A stretch of DNA of 64,000 nucleotides from CAZUHB01 sp964620445. GTDB lineage: Bacteria; Planctomycetota; B15-G4; CAYZWU01. Positions 8,168 to 16,660 of this stretch are shown here, piece after piece. The notes beneath the pieces were generated by a model. The model had not been told where the DNA came from. It saw nothing but the letters and a program-made list of their open reading frames with translations, and did no database searches. A program made the position numbers and the translations under genes. The DNA is taken from contig CAZUHB010000010.1 of the NCBI GenBank assembly GCA_964620445.1, forward strand, positions 70,382-134,381, given 5' to 3'. Within the stretch, counting starts at the first letter, position 1; each line of letters opens with the position of its first letter.

Positions 8168-10117
8168 ATGAGACACCCGAGACTCTCGCATTTGCTGATT
8201 ATGGTCATGGTCACCCCATTGCTCGGTGCCGCAACCGGCGCCGGCAGTTGTGCCATACCCGGCGGGTACGCCGGTGACGGGGGCGATATCGTCATCGCCG
8301 ATTTCGAGGGCACCGACTACGGCGGCTGGACCGTCAGGGGCACCGCTTTTGGACCGGGCCCTGCCAGGGGCACCCTTCCCGATCAGATGGAGGTTACGGG
8401 CTTTCAGGGCGCCGGACTGGTCAACACCTTCCACGAGGGGGACGGGAGTACCGGCACGCTCACCTCTCCGCCTTTCGTGATCGAGCGCGCGTTCATCAAC
8501 TTTCTCGTCGGCGGGGGCTGCCACCCGGGCGAGACGTGCATGAACCTGGAGGTCGACGGCGAGATCGTTCGCACGGTCACCGGTCCGAACCGGAATTCGG
8601 GCGGTACGGAGCGGCTCTTGAACTGCACATGGGATGTGTCCGCGCTCGAGGGCCGGACCGCGATGATCGCGATCGTGGACCGGGCGACCGGCGGCTGGGG
8701 GCACATCAACATCGACCAGATCGTGCAGAGCGAGAGGAGCAAGGGACTCCTGGTCACGACCGGTTTCCCTTTCCCGACGGAACAGAAGCTCTACGAGGGG
8801 ATCTACCGGCCTCAGTTTCACTTCACCGCGAAGAAGAACTGGCTCAACGATCCGAACGGGCTCGTCTTCTACAAGGGCGAGTACCACATGTTCTTTCAGC
8901 ACAATCCCGAGGGGATCAACTGGGGCAACATGACCTGGGGCCACGCGATCAGCCGCGACATGGTTCACTGGACCGAGCTGGAACCCAAGCTCTGGCCCGA
9001 CGCGCTCGGCACGATCTTTTCCGGTTCGGCCGTCGTCGACCGGAAGAACAGCGCCGGTTTTCAGAACGGTCCGGAAAAAACACTCATCGCCTTTTACACG
9101 TCGGCCGGCAAGCCCTTCTGCCAGAGCATCGCCTTCAGCAACGATCGGGGAAGGACCTGGACCAAGTACGACAATAATCCCGTCATCGGTCACCTGTCGG
9201 GAAACAACCGCGATCCCAAGGTGATCTGGCACGGGCCCACGCAGAAATGGATCATGGCTCTCTATCTCGACAAGGACCTGTTCGCGCTCTTCGCGTCAGC
9301 CGATTTGAAGGAATGGACCAAACTCCACGACGTGAAGGTCGCCGGCTCCTCCGAATGTCCCGACTTTTTCGACCTTCCCGTCGACGGGGATGGAACGGCC
9401 CGCAAGTGGGTCTTCTGGGCCGCGAACGGCAACTACCTGATCGGCGCGTTCGATGGAAAGAGGTTCACTTCCGAGAGCGGCCCGCACAGGTCGGAGTGGG
9501 GGCGCAACTGTTACGCGGCCCAGACGTGGAGCGATGTCCCGGAGAGCGACGGGCGGAGGCTACAGATCGCGTGGATGGCGCGCGGGGCCTATCCCGGGAT
9601 GCCCTTCAATCAGCAGATGTGCTTTCCGCGAACCTTGACGCTGCGCACCACGCCCGATGGGATACGCCTCTTTCGCGAACCGGTCTCCGAAATCGAAAGC
9701 CTCCACGGGACGGTCCATACCTGGGCGGACGTCATACTCGAACCGAAGGAGAATCTGCTCCAGGGCCTCGCGGGTGACCTCCTTCACATCCGTGCCGAGG
9801 TCGAGTTGCGCACCGGGGCGGGATTCTGTTTCGAGGTCAACGGCCAGAAGATCGAGTATTCGGGAGAATCGCGGACAGTGAGCTGCCTCGGCTGCGACGC
9901 GCCCCTGGCTCCGCGCGACGGGCGGATCATTCTGGAAATCCTGGCCGACCGCACATCGCTCGAGGTCTTCGGCAACAATGGGAGGGTATCGCTTTCCTCC
10001 TGTTTCCTGCCCGATGTCACTGATCGGGCTCCGGTCTTTCGCGCGGTAGGGGCGCCTCTCGAGATCGTCTCCCTCGAGGTTCACGAACTCCGTTCGATCT
10101 GGAAGGACGGCGGCTGA
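8168..10117 (+). CDS. GH32 fructan hydrolase (levanase/inulinase-like) with N-terminal jelly-roll domain
   Basis: A 649-residue secreted glycoside hydrolase of family 32, which hydrolyses beta-fructosides such as levan, inulin or sucrose. The signal peptide covers about 1-27. Residues 40-190 form a beta-sandwich domain of the type found in planctomycete GH32 proteins (VIADFEGTDYGGW ... GGWGHINIDQI). The catalytic domain shows all three family signatures: nucleophile D228 in WLNDPNG, transition-state stabiliser D349 in NRDPK and acid/base E396 in SECPDFF. A C-terminal beta-sandwich follows (about 520-645). The ATG at 8168 is preferred over the in-frame TTG at 8156. Exact substrate is not decidable by eye. 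Confidence 0.93.
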   Translation: MRHPRLSHLLIMVMVTPLLGAATGAGSCAIPGGYAGDGGDIVIADFEGTDYGGWTVRGTAFGPGPARGTLPDQMEVTGFQGAGLVNTFHEGDGSTGTLTSPPFVIERAFINFLVGGGCHPGETCMNLEVDGEIVRTVTGPNRNSGGTERLLNCTWDVSALEGRTAMIAIVDRATGGWGHINIDQIVQSERSKGLLVTTGFPFPTEQKLYEGIYRPQFHFTAKKNWLNDPNGLVFYKGEYHMFFQHNPEGINWGNMTWGHAISRDMVHWTELEPKLWPDALGTIFSGSAVVDRKNSAGFQNGPEKTLIAFYTSAGKPFCQSIAFSNDRGRTWTKYDNNPVIGHLSGNNRDPKVIWHGPTQKWIMALYLDKDLFALFASADLKEWTKLHDVKVAGSSECPDFFDLPVDGDGTARKWVFWAANGNYLIGAFDGKRFTSESGPHRSEWGRNCYAAQTWSDVPESDGRRLQIAWMARGAYPGMPFNQQMCFPRTLTLRTTPDGIRLFREPVSEIESLHGTVHTWADVILEPKENLLQGLAGDLLHIRAEVELRTGAGFCFEVNGQKIEYSGESRTVSCLGCDAPLAPRDGRIILEILADRTSLEVFGNNGRVSLSSCFLPDVTDRAPVFRAVGAPLEIVSLEVHELRSIWKDGG

Positions 10118-10143
10118 GCGAATCCAATCCTGCGCGGTTCAAA

Positions 10144-12387
10144 TCAGTAGGAGTCGACCTCGATACTGTCGCTGTGTGTGCCCTGGTAGGTGTCGTCCTC
10201 CTCGTCCACGGCAAAGGTGATCGTCCACAACCCCACGGGAATCGTCGTCTGGGCGATGATGTAGTCGTTGACCTGAGTCAGAGGGCCCACATAGGCGCGG
10301 ACCTGATAGGGCCGCCAGATCCCGGGGAAGGTCCACCAGAACGTGTTTGTGCGGGTGGCGTGAATCCACCAGTCATGGCCCACACCCGCCTGGTCGCCCG
10401 GATCGAGAGACACCGTCAAGCTGATCGTCTGCGTCGACGGGATGCTCAGCGGGCCGTCGTCGCCATCGACCTTGATGTCGGGAACCACCGGCGCGCCCCC
10501 GTCGATCTTCATCGACAGGTTGGGATTTCCCCAGAGTGATCCCCACTCGAAGGTTTCGAAGTACTGGTAGGGCCACAATCCGTCCTCGTACATCTTGCGC
10601 AGAGCGGCCTGATGAGCGCCACCCTGCGTGTAGTCACACGAGGTGACCATGGTGGAAAAGTAGTAGTCGAAGGACTGGCTCAGGCCGTCGCTCGGTTCGT
10701 TCCATCCCGGCGCCCCGTAGCTGATCTTGTTCGAGCCGACGAAACCGACCGCGCCCTGCTTGAGCATCTCGCGGCCGATGTTGGTCGATGGATCGGTGTC
10801 CGAGTTGCTGCACGAGCAGGCGAAAATGATGGCCGGGTAGTCGTCGTTGAGGTCGGGGCAGTCGTAGTGGCGGATGAACGCCGGGCTTCCCATGCCGTAT
10901 ATGTGGGCCGAGTACCACGAGCCGTGGCCGCCCCAGTTCACGAAAGCGAACTTGCCTGCCGGCCAGACAGACATCACGTTGGCGTGCTCGAGCGGATAGT
11001 CGCAAGGGTAGTTCGACCAGTAGTCGTTGTTTTGTTCGTACATCCTTGTCATGGTCCAGTCAGCCATCCAGGGATGGAGCACGGGATCGGTCTTCAATTC
11101 CATGAGCACGGCGTCGTCCGTGGTCGGCATGATGAAGGCGCCGAGAAGTAGAGCGTTCCGCTTGAACGAGGGATCGTTGTTGTTCTCGTAGGCGACCGAT
11201 TTCTCGCAGATGTGCTGCACGGTGGGCCTGTCGTTCCACGGGATGCGCCCCACGATGACCTCGTTGTAGTAGTCGATCGGATCGATGTTCTCGTCTTCAC
11301 CCCATTTCTGGTTGCGGTTGGCGTCCCACGAATGGCGGTCCTCGAGCGAGAGTTCGGCATAATAGAAATCGGTCTGCGGCTTGCCGTTGCCGCCGTATTC
11401 CTTCCAGCAGCGCCGCATGGGAACGAGGTCTTCGTCACCGGCGATCAGCACATCCTCGATGCCCCACTCCTCGGATGGGTACTTTTCGCGGAGAAAGTTT
11501 CGTATCTTCTGGCCATCGTCGACGCCCTGGTAGTTCGCGTAGATCCAGGTCGTGGTCACCACGTTGACCGTGCGACCCTTGGCCAACTCGGCATTCTTGA
11601 TCGGATTTACGGCCGACAGGAGAGTCTCGGACGTGATGATCACGAAATCGTAGAGCCCCCTGCCCGGAGCGCGTCTCCCGGGGCCGGTGCTCTCCTCGGA
11701 TCGCGTGTACCAGGCCTGGGCCTGGTCGTAATTGGCGATAATGTCCCTTGCGATCTTTTCCGTACGGACCAGATCGTCCCTTCTCCTTTCTTTCCCTTTC
11801 CGGGGCAAAGAGTATTCCACGACAACAGTGATCTCGGGCCGGTAAAGGAGAGTTTCTTCCCGCGGATCCCATGAGAAAGGCATGATCCGTACATCGATGA
11901 GATCGTACTTTCTATAATGGGCGGGTCGCACGAATTCGCCTGCCGCGGCGGGATAGAACCCGTTCCGGGCGAAGGAGGTATTGAAATTCGAATCGTAGTC
12001 CTGCTGCGCCCACAACGGGGCGGCTCGATCCCCGTCTCCGGGGATGAGGGGGAGTGGATTCGGCTCGATCCGATACCGGCCGGAAAGGCGAATCTCCCTT
12101 CCCTCGAAACGGACCTGGTGAAGGGTCGCTCCGGGAGGAACGGCGATCGCCACGATCCGTGCCGGCAGCCTGGGAAAGCCAGGGCCGGGCAAACGGCCGA
12201 AGCCGTCCATCCTGATTGCGTGGTGATCGCCGGTTGCCACGATCTCGTAGGGGCCGGCAGCGATGGTGACGCGCACCGATTCGGTCTGCTCGGGATCCGC
12301 CGATGCGCCGGCCGGCCACAAGGCCGCGAGTGATGTATACAGGAAAACGCTCAGAATGAAGAGTGATCGGACTCCAGATCTTTTCAT
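10144..12387 (-). CDS. Secreted C25 (gingipain-like) cysteine peptidase
   Basis: A 747-residue exported cysteine peptidase. Residues 1-30 are a signal peptide ending GASA. An N-terminal propeptide-like region (about 31-240) contains the usual FPRLPARIVAIAVPPG block. The peptidase core starts at YDFVIITSE; the catalytic His is H488 in NWGGHGSW and the nucleophile is probably C526 in FACSCSNSD, which lines up with the gingipain CVNGD block. A C-terminal beta-sandwich follows (about 640-747). No type IX sorting domain is recognisable. It converges on the GH32 gene with a 26-bp gap. A second C25 gene lies at 21609-24915. Confidence 0.88.
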   Translation of the reverse strand: MKRSGVRSLFILSVFLYTSLAALWPAGASADPEQTESVRVTIAAGPYEIVATGDHHAIRMDGFGRLPGPGFPRLPARIVAIAVPPGATLHQVRFEGREIRLSGRYRIEPNPLPLIPGDGDRAAPLWAQQDYDSNFNTSFARNGFYPAAAGEFVRPAHYRKYDLIDVRIMPFSWDPREETLLYRPEITVVVEYSLPRKGKERRRDDLVRTEKIARDIIANYDQAQAWYTRSEESTGPGRRAPGRGLYDFVIITSETLLSAVNPIKNAELAKGRTVNVVTTTWIYANYQGVDDGQKIRNFLREKYPSEEWGIEDVLIAGDEDLVPMRRCWKEYGGNGKPQTDFYYAELSLEDRHSWDANRNQKWGEDENIDPIDYYNEVIVGRIPWNDRPTVQHICEKSVAYENNNDPSFKRNALLLGAFIMPTTDDAVLMELKTDPVLHPWMADWTMTRMYEQNNDYWSNYPCDYPLEHANVMSVWPAGKFAFVNWGGHGSWYSAHIYGMGSPAFIRHYDCPDLNDDYPAIIFACSCSNSDTDPSTNIGREMLKQGAVGFVGSNKISYGAPGWNEPSDGLSQSFDYYFSTMVTSCDYTQGGAHQAALRKMYEDGLWPYQYFETFEWGSLWGNPNLSMKIDGGAPVVPDIKVDGDDGPLSIPSTQTISLTVSLDPGDQAGVGHDWWIHATRTNTFWWTFPGIWRPYQVRAYVGPLTQVNDYIIAQTTIPVGLWTITFAVDEEDDTYQGTHSDSIEVDSY

Positions 12388-12543
12388 GAGTTTGCTCCTG
12401 CGTCGGCAGCGGACAGGAAAGAACGGTTCGCAATCAACTATCGAAAGTATAAACGTCTCCCGAGAGCGATCAAGCAGAGTCCTGACGTTCGAGAACGGTC
12501 CGGCATCGCCGATCGCCCATCAGTCGATTCGCTTGATTTGAAT

Positions 12544-12572
12544 ATTATAAGCCACGCCGATCGTCGTGTACA
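12544..12572 (-). promoter_or_regulatory. Candidate promoter of the first C25 peptidase gene
   Basis: Read leftward: TGTACA (12572-12567), 17-bp spacer, TATAAT (12549-12544). The -10 box is perfect and the -35 matches four of six positions. The leader to the start at 12387 would be about 150 nt. Confidence 0.45.
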
Positions 12573-12764
12573 GCAATATTGATACATCGGTCAGCGCCTG
12601 TCGCGGCCGACAAAAAATTGATTTCTCTTTTTTTCCCCGTATGATAAAAGCAAATCTGTGTCCGCCGCCCACCAAGACCTTGTGAGTCGCGGACCGGTTA
12701 CTCTGGTTACTCTGGGACCACACCCTTCTCAGCAAGACCGTTCTACTTTGGACAGGGTTGCAGC

Positions 12765-12792
12765 TTGGCAGCTCTCTTGTTTCGTGTATTAA
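12765..12792 (+). promoter_or_regulatory. Candidate promoter of the DUF3352-like/TPR gene
   Basis: TTGGCA (12765-12770), 16-bp spacer, TATTAA (12787-12792), about 69 bp before the ATG at 12861. Pattern match only. Confidence 0.35.
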
Positions 12793-12860
12793 GTCCTTTT
12801 CAGACTCCCCCGCGCAGTTTTGTTGGCGGCACTGGTGTGCCCGGATTGGAGCGGATTACG

Positions 12861-15509
12861 ATGAACCTCGACTCAGACCTTTTCTTTCCAAAAACTCGTG
12901 TTCTCCCGCGCGGCTGTCGAGCCGCACTCGCGGGGATCGCTTTCTGTTTTGCGGTGGTGGCTTGCGCCTCGAGCCTTTCGGCTCAGGAGGAGGAGACCGA
13001 GCCGATCGCTTTGACCCCGGCATACCTGCTCCCCGCGAAGACCTATTTCCTCGCGAGCTGTTCGGGAGTGGACCAGCTGACGGAACGGGCCGATTCGCTC
13101 GATCTGGTCAGACTCTTCAAGGACGCCGAGGTCCAGGCCTTCGCCGCCGATACCCTCGAAATGCTCCCCGATCTCCTAGGCGGGGAAGGATCGATACCGC
13201 TTCCGCTAGACAAGATCTGGACGCTCTGCGATGGGGAAGTGACTCTTGCATGTAGCGATACTCTCCCGCTTTTCATGGGGGACCGGCCTCCGTCGATCGC
13301 ACTCTTCGTCCACATGACCGACGGGAGCGATGCTTTCGGCGCGGAACTGGACCGTCTGATCGACCTCGTCGCCTGGGCGAAGAATCTCCAGTTGACCGAG
13401 GAAGAACATCGCGGCGTCGCCATCCGTTCGCTCCGCCCTTCGGGGGGCGGACTGACGCTCCACTTTGCCATGTTGGAGAATTACTTCGTCCTCTCCTGCA
13501 GCGATGCCTTCATCCAGGGGATGATCGATCGTTTCGTCGACGCCGCGCCTGGTCTGGCCCGTAACCCTCTCTTCGAGCGCTGCCGCGGTCGCTGCGGCGG
13601 TGCGGAGACAGATCTCTTCGCTTTTGTGAATGTCGGTCGATTCAAGGGCCTCGTCCAGCCTTTCGTTCCCTACGATCTCGACGAATGGCTCGGTCTCCTG
13701 GGATTGGAGCAGATGGAAGCTGTCTGCCTGTCGTCCGTTGTCGCGGGCGGTGGATCGCGCGATGTCCTGTTTCTCGACTGCAAAGGGGAAAAGAAGGGCC
13801 TTCTCAAGGCGCTCGCGCCCCAGCCACTCTCGGAGAGGGCCCTGCTCCAGGCGCCGCCCGAAACGCTCTTCTTTCTCGCCGCCGCCATCGATGCCGGCAT
13901 GCTTCTCGAGGAAATTGATCGTTTCTTTCAAACGGCGCTGCCGGCGCTTCACAGGTTCGTTCGTATCGACTTGAACGGTTTCAAGGCAGCGACCGGCCTC
14001 GATCTGAAAGAGGACATTCTGGCCGTGGTCGGCAACGAGGTCTCCTGCTTCGTCACCTCGCCACGGGGCGGCTTTGCCATGATTCCCAACGTCTACCTGA
14101 CCCTTTCCGTCGAAGACGAAACCGCCTTTCGGGAGATCGAGCAGAAGTTGTTCGCCATGCTTCCCGATTTCATTCAGGTCACGGAATCGACTTTTGACGA
14201 ACGGATCATCCACCACCTGAACATACCGAGATCGATGATGTCACCCGCGTTTTGCGTTGACGACGGGCAGTTGATCATGGCCAGTTCGCCGATGGCGATG
14301 AAGAACTACATTCGATGGCTCGGGCAGGAGGAACCGGGGATGTGCCAGACCCCTGAATTCGGGCTCGGCGTGGCCGGCACACCTGAATCGGCGTCGATGC
14401 TCTTCTTCATCAACACGCGCAAGAGCGTGGAAATCGGCTATGGCGCGGGCGCGGCCTTCCTGCCCAACCTGCTCTCCGGCCTGGACATTCCTCTCGATGC
14501 CGGATTGCTTCCCATGGGCGAAACGTTGACACAGTATTTTACGAGCGCCTCCGCCTACCTCGTGTCCGATGAAACGGGATTCTTCCTTTCTGGACGAAAT
14601 CCTCTCGGAGTCGGCGCGCTGGCGGCCGTGGCCGTCTCCGCCTTCGATTACCTCTTGAAGAACGATCTCACCCATGGATTCGCGGCCACCGCCACCTCCG
14701 TGGCGGGACCGGGTTCGGTTGCACCCCAGCAGCAGGATCGAGATCTCGGCGCGGCGTACACGCAGATGCAGAGCGGTTCCTGGTCAGTGGCCGAGGTCCG
14801 GCTTTCGGCCTGGCTCGACGGGCATCCCGACATGGGATTTACCACGACGTGGGCGCTCAAGCATCGGGCCGACTGCTATTTCCAGCTCCAGAGATATACC
14901 GATGCGATCTCCGGTTACGAGGCGGTTGCCAGCCGTGACGCCAACGCGCGCGGTCTTGCCTATTGCGATATCGCCCGCGCTTACACTCTCATGAACGAAC
15001 CCGACAAGGCGATCTCCTATCTGGAGAAGGCCATCACCGCCGGGTGCCTCGATTTCGAGACCGATCCGACCCTGGCCCAGCTCGAGGATGAAGCGCGGCT
15101 CGATGTTTTCGTCGGCATGGTGATGACCTCTTCCGATCTGATGATGGAAGGACGTTACTCCGAGGCGGAGCAAGTGTTCACGCACTGGCTTCTCAACAAC
15201 CAGTACCATCCGCTCGAGGCATGGGCATTGAAGCACAGGGGCACCTGTCACCTGAAGCTCGGAAACCACACGGCGGCGATTGCCGATTTCGAGAAGGCTG
15301 CCAAGAAGGAGGAGAGCTACTCTCCCCAGCTCTACTATTCGATCGCCTGTCTCTATTCGTCGGTCCTGAACGAGTCAAACGAGGCGGTTCAGTATCTGAA
15401 GAAGGCGATCGACGCCGGGTTCGATGATTTCGAACTCATGGGCTATGATGTCGATCTCGACAACGTACGCAACGATCCGAGATACGAGGCCCTGAGCTGG
15501 GGTTGGTAG
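12861..15509 (+). CDS. Exported DUF3352-like protein with C-terminal TPR repeats
   Basis: An 882-residue exported protein. The start at 12861 is favoured over one 32 codons upstream because it follows GGAG and directly precedes the signal region; VVAC near residue 35 could be a lipobox. Residues about 55-640 have the alternating beta/hydrophobic texture of DUF3352-type proteins (LPAKTYFLASCSGVDQ, FFLAAAIDAGMLLEEID, DLKEDILAVVGNEVSCFV). Residues about 680-882 carry TPR-like units in two halves. Each ends in an AITAGCLDFETD or AIDAGFDDFELM block, a form seen at the ends of bacterial TPR groups. Function is unknown; the layout suggests a surface or periplasmic scaffold. Confidence 0.75.
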   Translation: MNLDSDLFFPKTRVLPRGCRAALAGIAFCFAVVACASSLSAQEEETEPIALTPAYLLPAKTYFLASCSGVDQLTERADSLDLVRLFKDAEVQAFAADTLEMLPDLLGGEGSIPLPLDKIWTLCDGEVTLACSDTLPLFMGDRPPSIALFVHMTDGSDAFGAELDRLIDLVAWAKNLQLTEEEHRGVAIRSLRPSGGGLTLHFAMLENYFVLSCSDAFIQGMIDRFVDAAPGLARNPLFERCRGRCGGAETDLFAFVNVGRFKGLVQPFVPYDLDEWLGLLGLEQMEAVCLSSVVAGGGSRDVLFLDCKGEKKGLLKALAPQPLSERALLQAPPETLFFLAAAIDAGMLLEEIDRFFQTALPALHRFVRIDLNGFKAATGLDLKEDILAVVGNEVSCFVTSPRGGFAMIPNVYLTLSVEDETAFREIEQKLFAMLPDFIQVTESTFDERIIHHLNIPRSMMSPAFCVDDGQLIMASSPMAMKNYIRWLGQEEPGMCQTPEFGLGVAGTPESASMLFFINTRKSVEIGYGAGAAFLPNLLSGLDIPLDAGLLPMGETLTQYFTSASAYLVSDETGFFLSGRNPLGVGALAAVAVSAFDYLLKNDLTHGFAATATSVAGPGSVAPQQQDRDLGAAYTQMQSGSWSVAEVRLSAWLDGHPDMGFTTTWALKHRADCYFQLQRYTDAISGYEAVASRDANARGLAYCDIARAYTLMNEPDKAISYLEKAITAGCLDFETDPTLAQLEDEARLDVFVGMVMTSSDLMMEGRYSEAEQVFTHWLLNNQYHPLEAWALKHRGTCHLKLGNHTAAIADFEKAAKKEESYSPQLYYSIACLYSSVLNESNEAVQYLKKAIDAGFDDFELMGYDVDLDNVRNDPRYEALSWGW

Positions 15510-15550
15510 GAAATTTCATCGCTGGCTCAAGCGTGCTCAAAAAAATATTA

Positions 15551-15568
15551 AAAAGGACGAGTCCTTTT
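15551..15568 (+). terminator. Hairpin behind the DUF3352-like/TPR gene, weak terminator candidate
   Basis: AAAAGGAC (15551-15558) and GTCCTTTT (15561-15568) form a perfect inverted repeat, effectively a 7-bp stem with a four-base loop, 41 bp after the stop at 15509. No separate T run follows, so it is weak. Confidence 0.3.
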
Positions 15569-15638
15569 CCATCTTGCCGGAAATTTTCTTTTAGGGGCGA
15601 AAGCGTCCCTGACTCGAAGAGAAGCAACGGTACTGATA

Positions 15639-15740
15639 GGGAAGAGCTTGTCCTTTTTTCAAAATTCTAGAATAATCCCTATACTCACCCATAATTCTCG
15701 AATTGTGATTGACGTCGGCAAGCTCTTCCCTTCTTTTTCT
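15639..15740 (+). ncRNA. Candidate structured RNA or long terminator hairpin
   Basis: A perfect 12-bp inverted repeat, GGGAAGAGCTTG (15639-15650) and CAAGCTCTTCCC (15719-15730), encloses 68 bases. Those contain a nested pairing of CAAAATTC (15660-15667) with GAATTGTG (15700-15707, one mismatch) and an inner AGAAT/ATTCT pair. A T-rich tract (TTCTTTTTCT) follows on the plus strand. The shape is a long rod with a U-rich end. It lies in the 379-bp gap (15510-15888) between two rightward genes. It could be a terminator or a small RNA. No known RNA family was recognised. Confidence 0.4.
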
Positions 15741-15888
15741 CCCCGCCGAAACATTCCTAATTCGAATGATATAAGCAAGTAACAAAGTTTCTGCGATATC
15801 GAGCCGAAACCGTTTCGGTCGACCCCTGGAATTTGACGATAAAAACCGAGAGGTGCAATTTTTGTCGTGAGAATGGGGCTCGAACGTA

Positions 15889-16629
15889 ATGGTTGCCAAC
15901 ACCGATCCGCTGAAATGTCCAGAGCTGCGATATTGTCGTTTGTCATCGACGTACCTTGGTCTGTACAAGACGTTACAGCTGAACCAGCACTGGAACCTGG
16001 GCCGGCTTTTCATCAAGTACGTCATGAACCGCGAAGGGGGCGTGAGTTACTCCGGTACGATCCGGCAGATCATGCGAAGGTTCCATTCCGTCACGATCGG
16101 AACACATTCGAAGGGCGGTTGTTTCACGCCGGGAGCGATCGCGTCGAACACGAGGATCGGCCGTTATGTGGGGGTTGCCCAGGGGGTCCGAACGTTCACG
16201 CAAAACCATCCGATCGATCGCCTGTCGACGCACAGCGCCTTTTACAATCCCAAATTCGGCCAGGTCAAGGAGAACAAACTCCCGGAGCGGCAACATCTGG
16301 TCATCGAGAGCGATGTCTGGATCGGCCGGGACGTGATCATCACAACCGGCTGCAGGCGCGTTGGAATCGGTGCGATCATCGGCGCCGGCGCGATCGTGAC
16401 CAAGGACGTTCCCGATTTCGCGATCGTGGGGGGGAATCCGGCCAAGCTGATCCGGTTACGGTTCGACGAGGATCTTTGCGAACGGGTGAGGCAGAGCCGC
16501 TGGTGGGAAAAACCGCTCCACGAACTGGCCCAATCCCTGGATTTCATGACCCAGCCACTGAGCGCCGTGGCTGCCGAACACCCTCTCCTGCCAGCTCTGA
16601 AACCAAAAAAATGCTACGCGTCCGTATGA
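15889..16629 (+). CDS. Left-handed beta-helix (hexapeptide) acyltransferase, CatB/VAT-like
   Basis: A 246-residue cytosolic acyltransferase of the hexapeptide-repeat class. Turns of the beta-helix are visible (CFTPGAIASNTRIGRYVGVAQ; VIESDVWIGRDVIITTGCR; VGIGAIIGAGAIVTKDV), ending with the family's DFAIVGGNPAKLIRLRF block. The NHPIDRLSTH segment supplies the catalytic His expected in this class. Relatives acetylate sugars, chloramphenicol or streptogramins with acetyl-CoA. No surface-polysaccharide genes are adjacent, so the substrate is open. The start at 15889 lacks a strong ribosome-binding site. It converges on the sigma-fusion gene with a 31-bp gap. Confidence 0.82.
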   Translation: MVANTDPLKCPELRYCRLSSTYLGLYKTLQLNQHWNLGRLFIKYVMNREGGVSYSGTIRQIMRRFHSVTIGTHSKGGCFTPGAIASNTRIGRYVGVAQGVRTFTQNHPIDRLSTHSAFYNPKFGQVKENKLPERQHLVIESDVWIGRDVIITTGCRRVGIGAIIGAGAIVTKDVPDFAIVGGNPAKLIRLRFDEDLCERVRQSRWWEKPLHELAQSLDFMTQPLSAVAAEHPLLPALKPKKCYASV

Positions 16630-16660
16630 GGCGCCGCGGTCCTGATCTCTCCGGTCCCGC

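Larger units (their letters stand above)
12388..12860. other. Divergent intergenic region, 473 bp
   Basis: An AT-richer gap between the C25 gene (leftward) and the DUF3352/TPR gene (rightward). It holds a candidate leftward promoter (12544-12572) and a rightward one (12765-12792). A short tandem duplication of GGTTACTCT occurs near 12696-12714. I see no gene. Confidence 0.6.

Noticed and set aside
8057..9232. Upstream extension of the LamG/SMP-30 gene through the GH32 region
   Set aside because: The open frame is a shadow of the GH32 gene; only the start at 8056 gives a signal peptide.
12696..12714. Tandem GGTTACTCT repeat as a regulatory iteron or CRISPR-like unit
   Set aside because: There are only two copies, without spacers or further members nearby.
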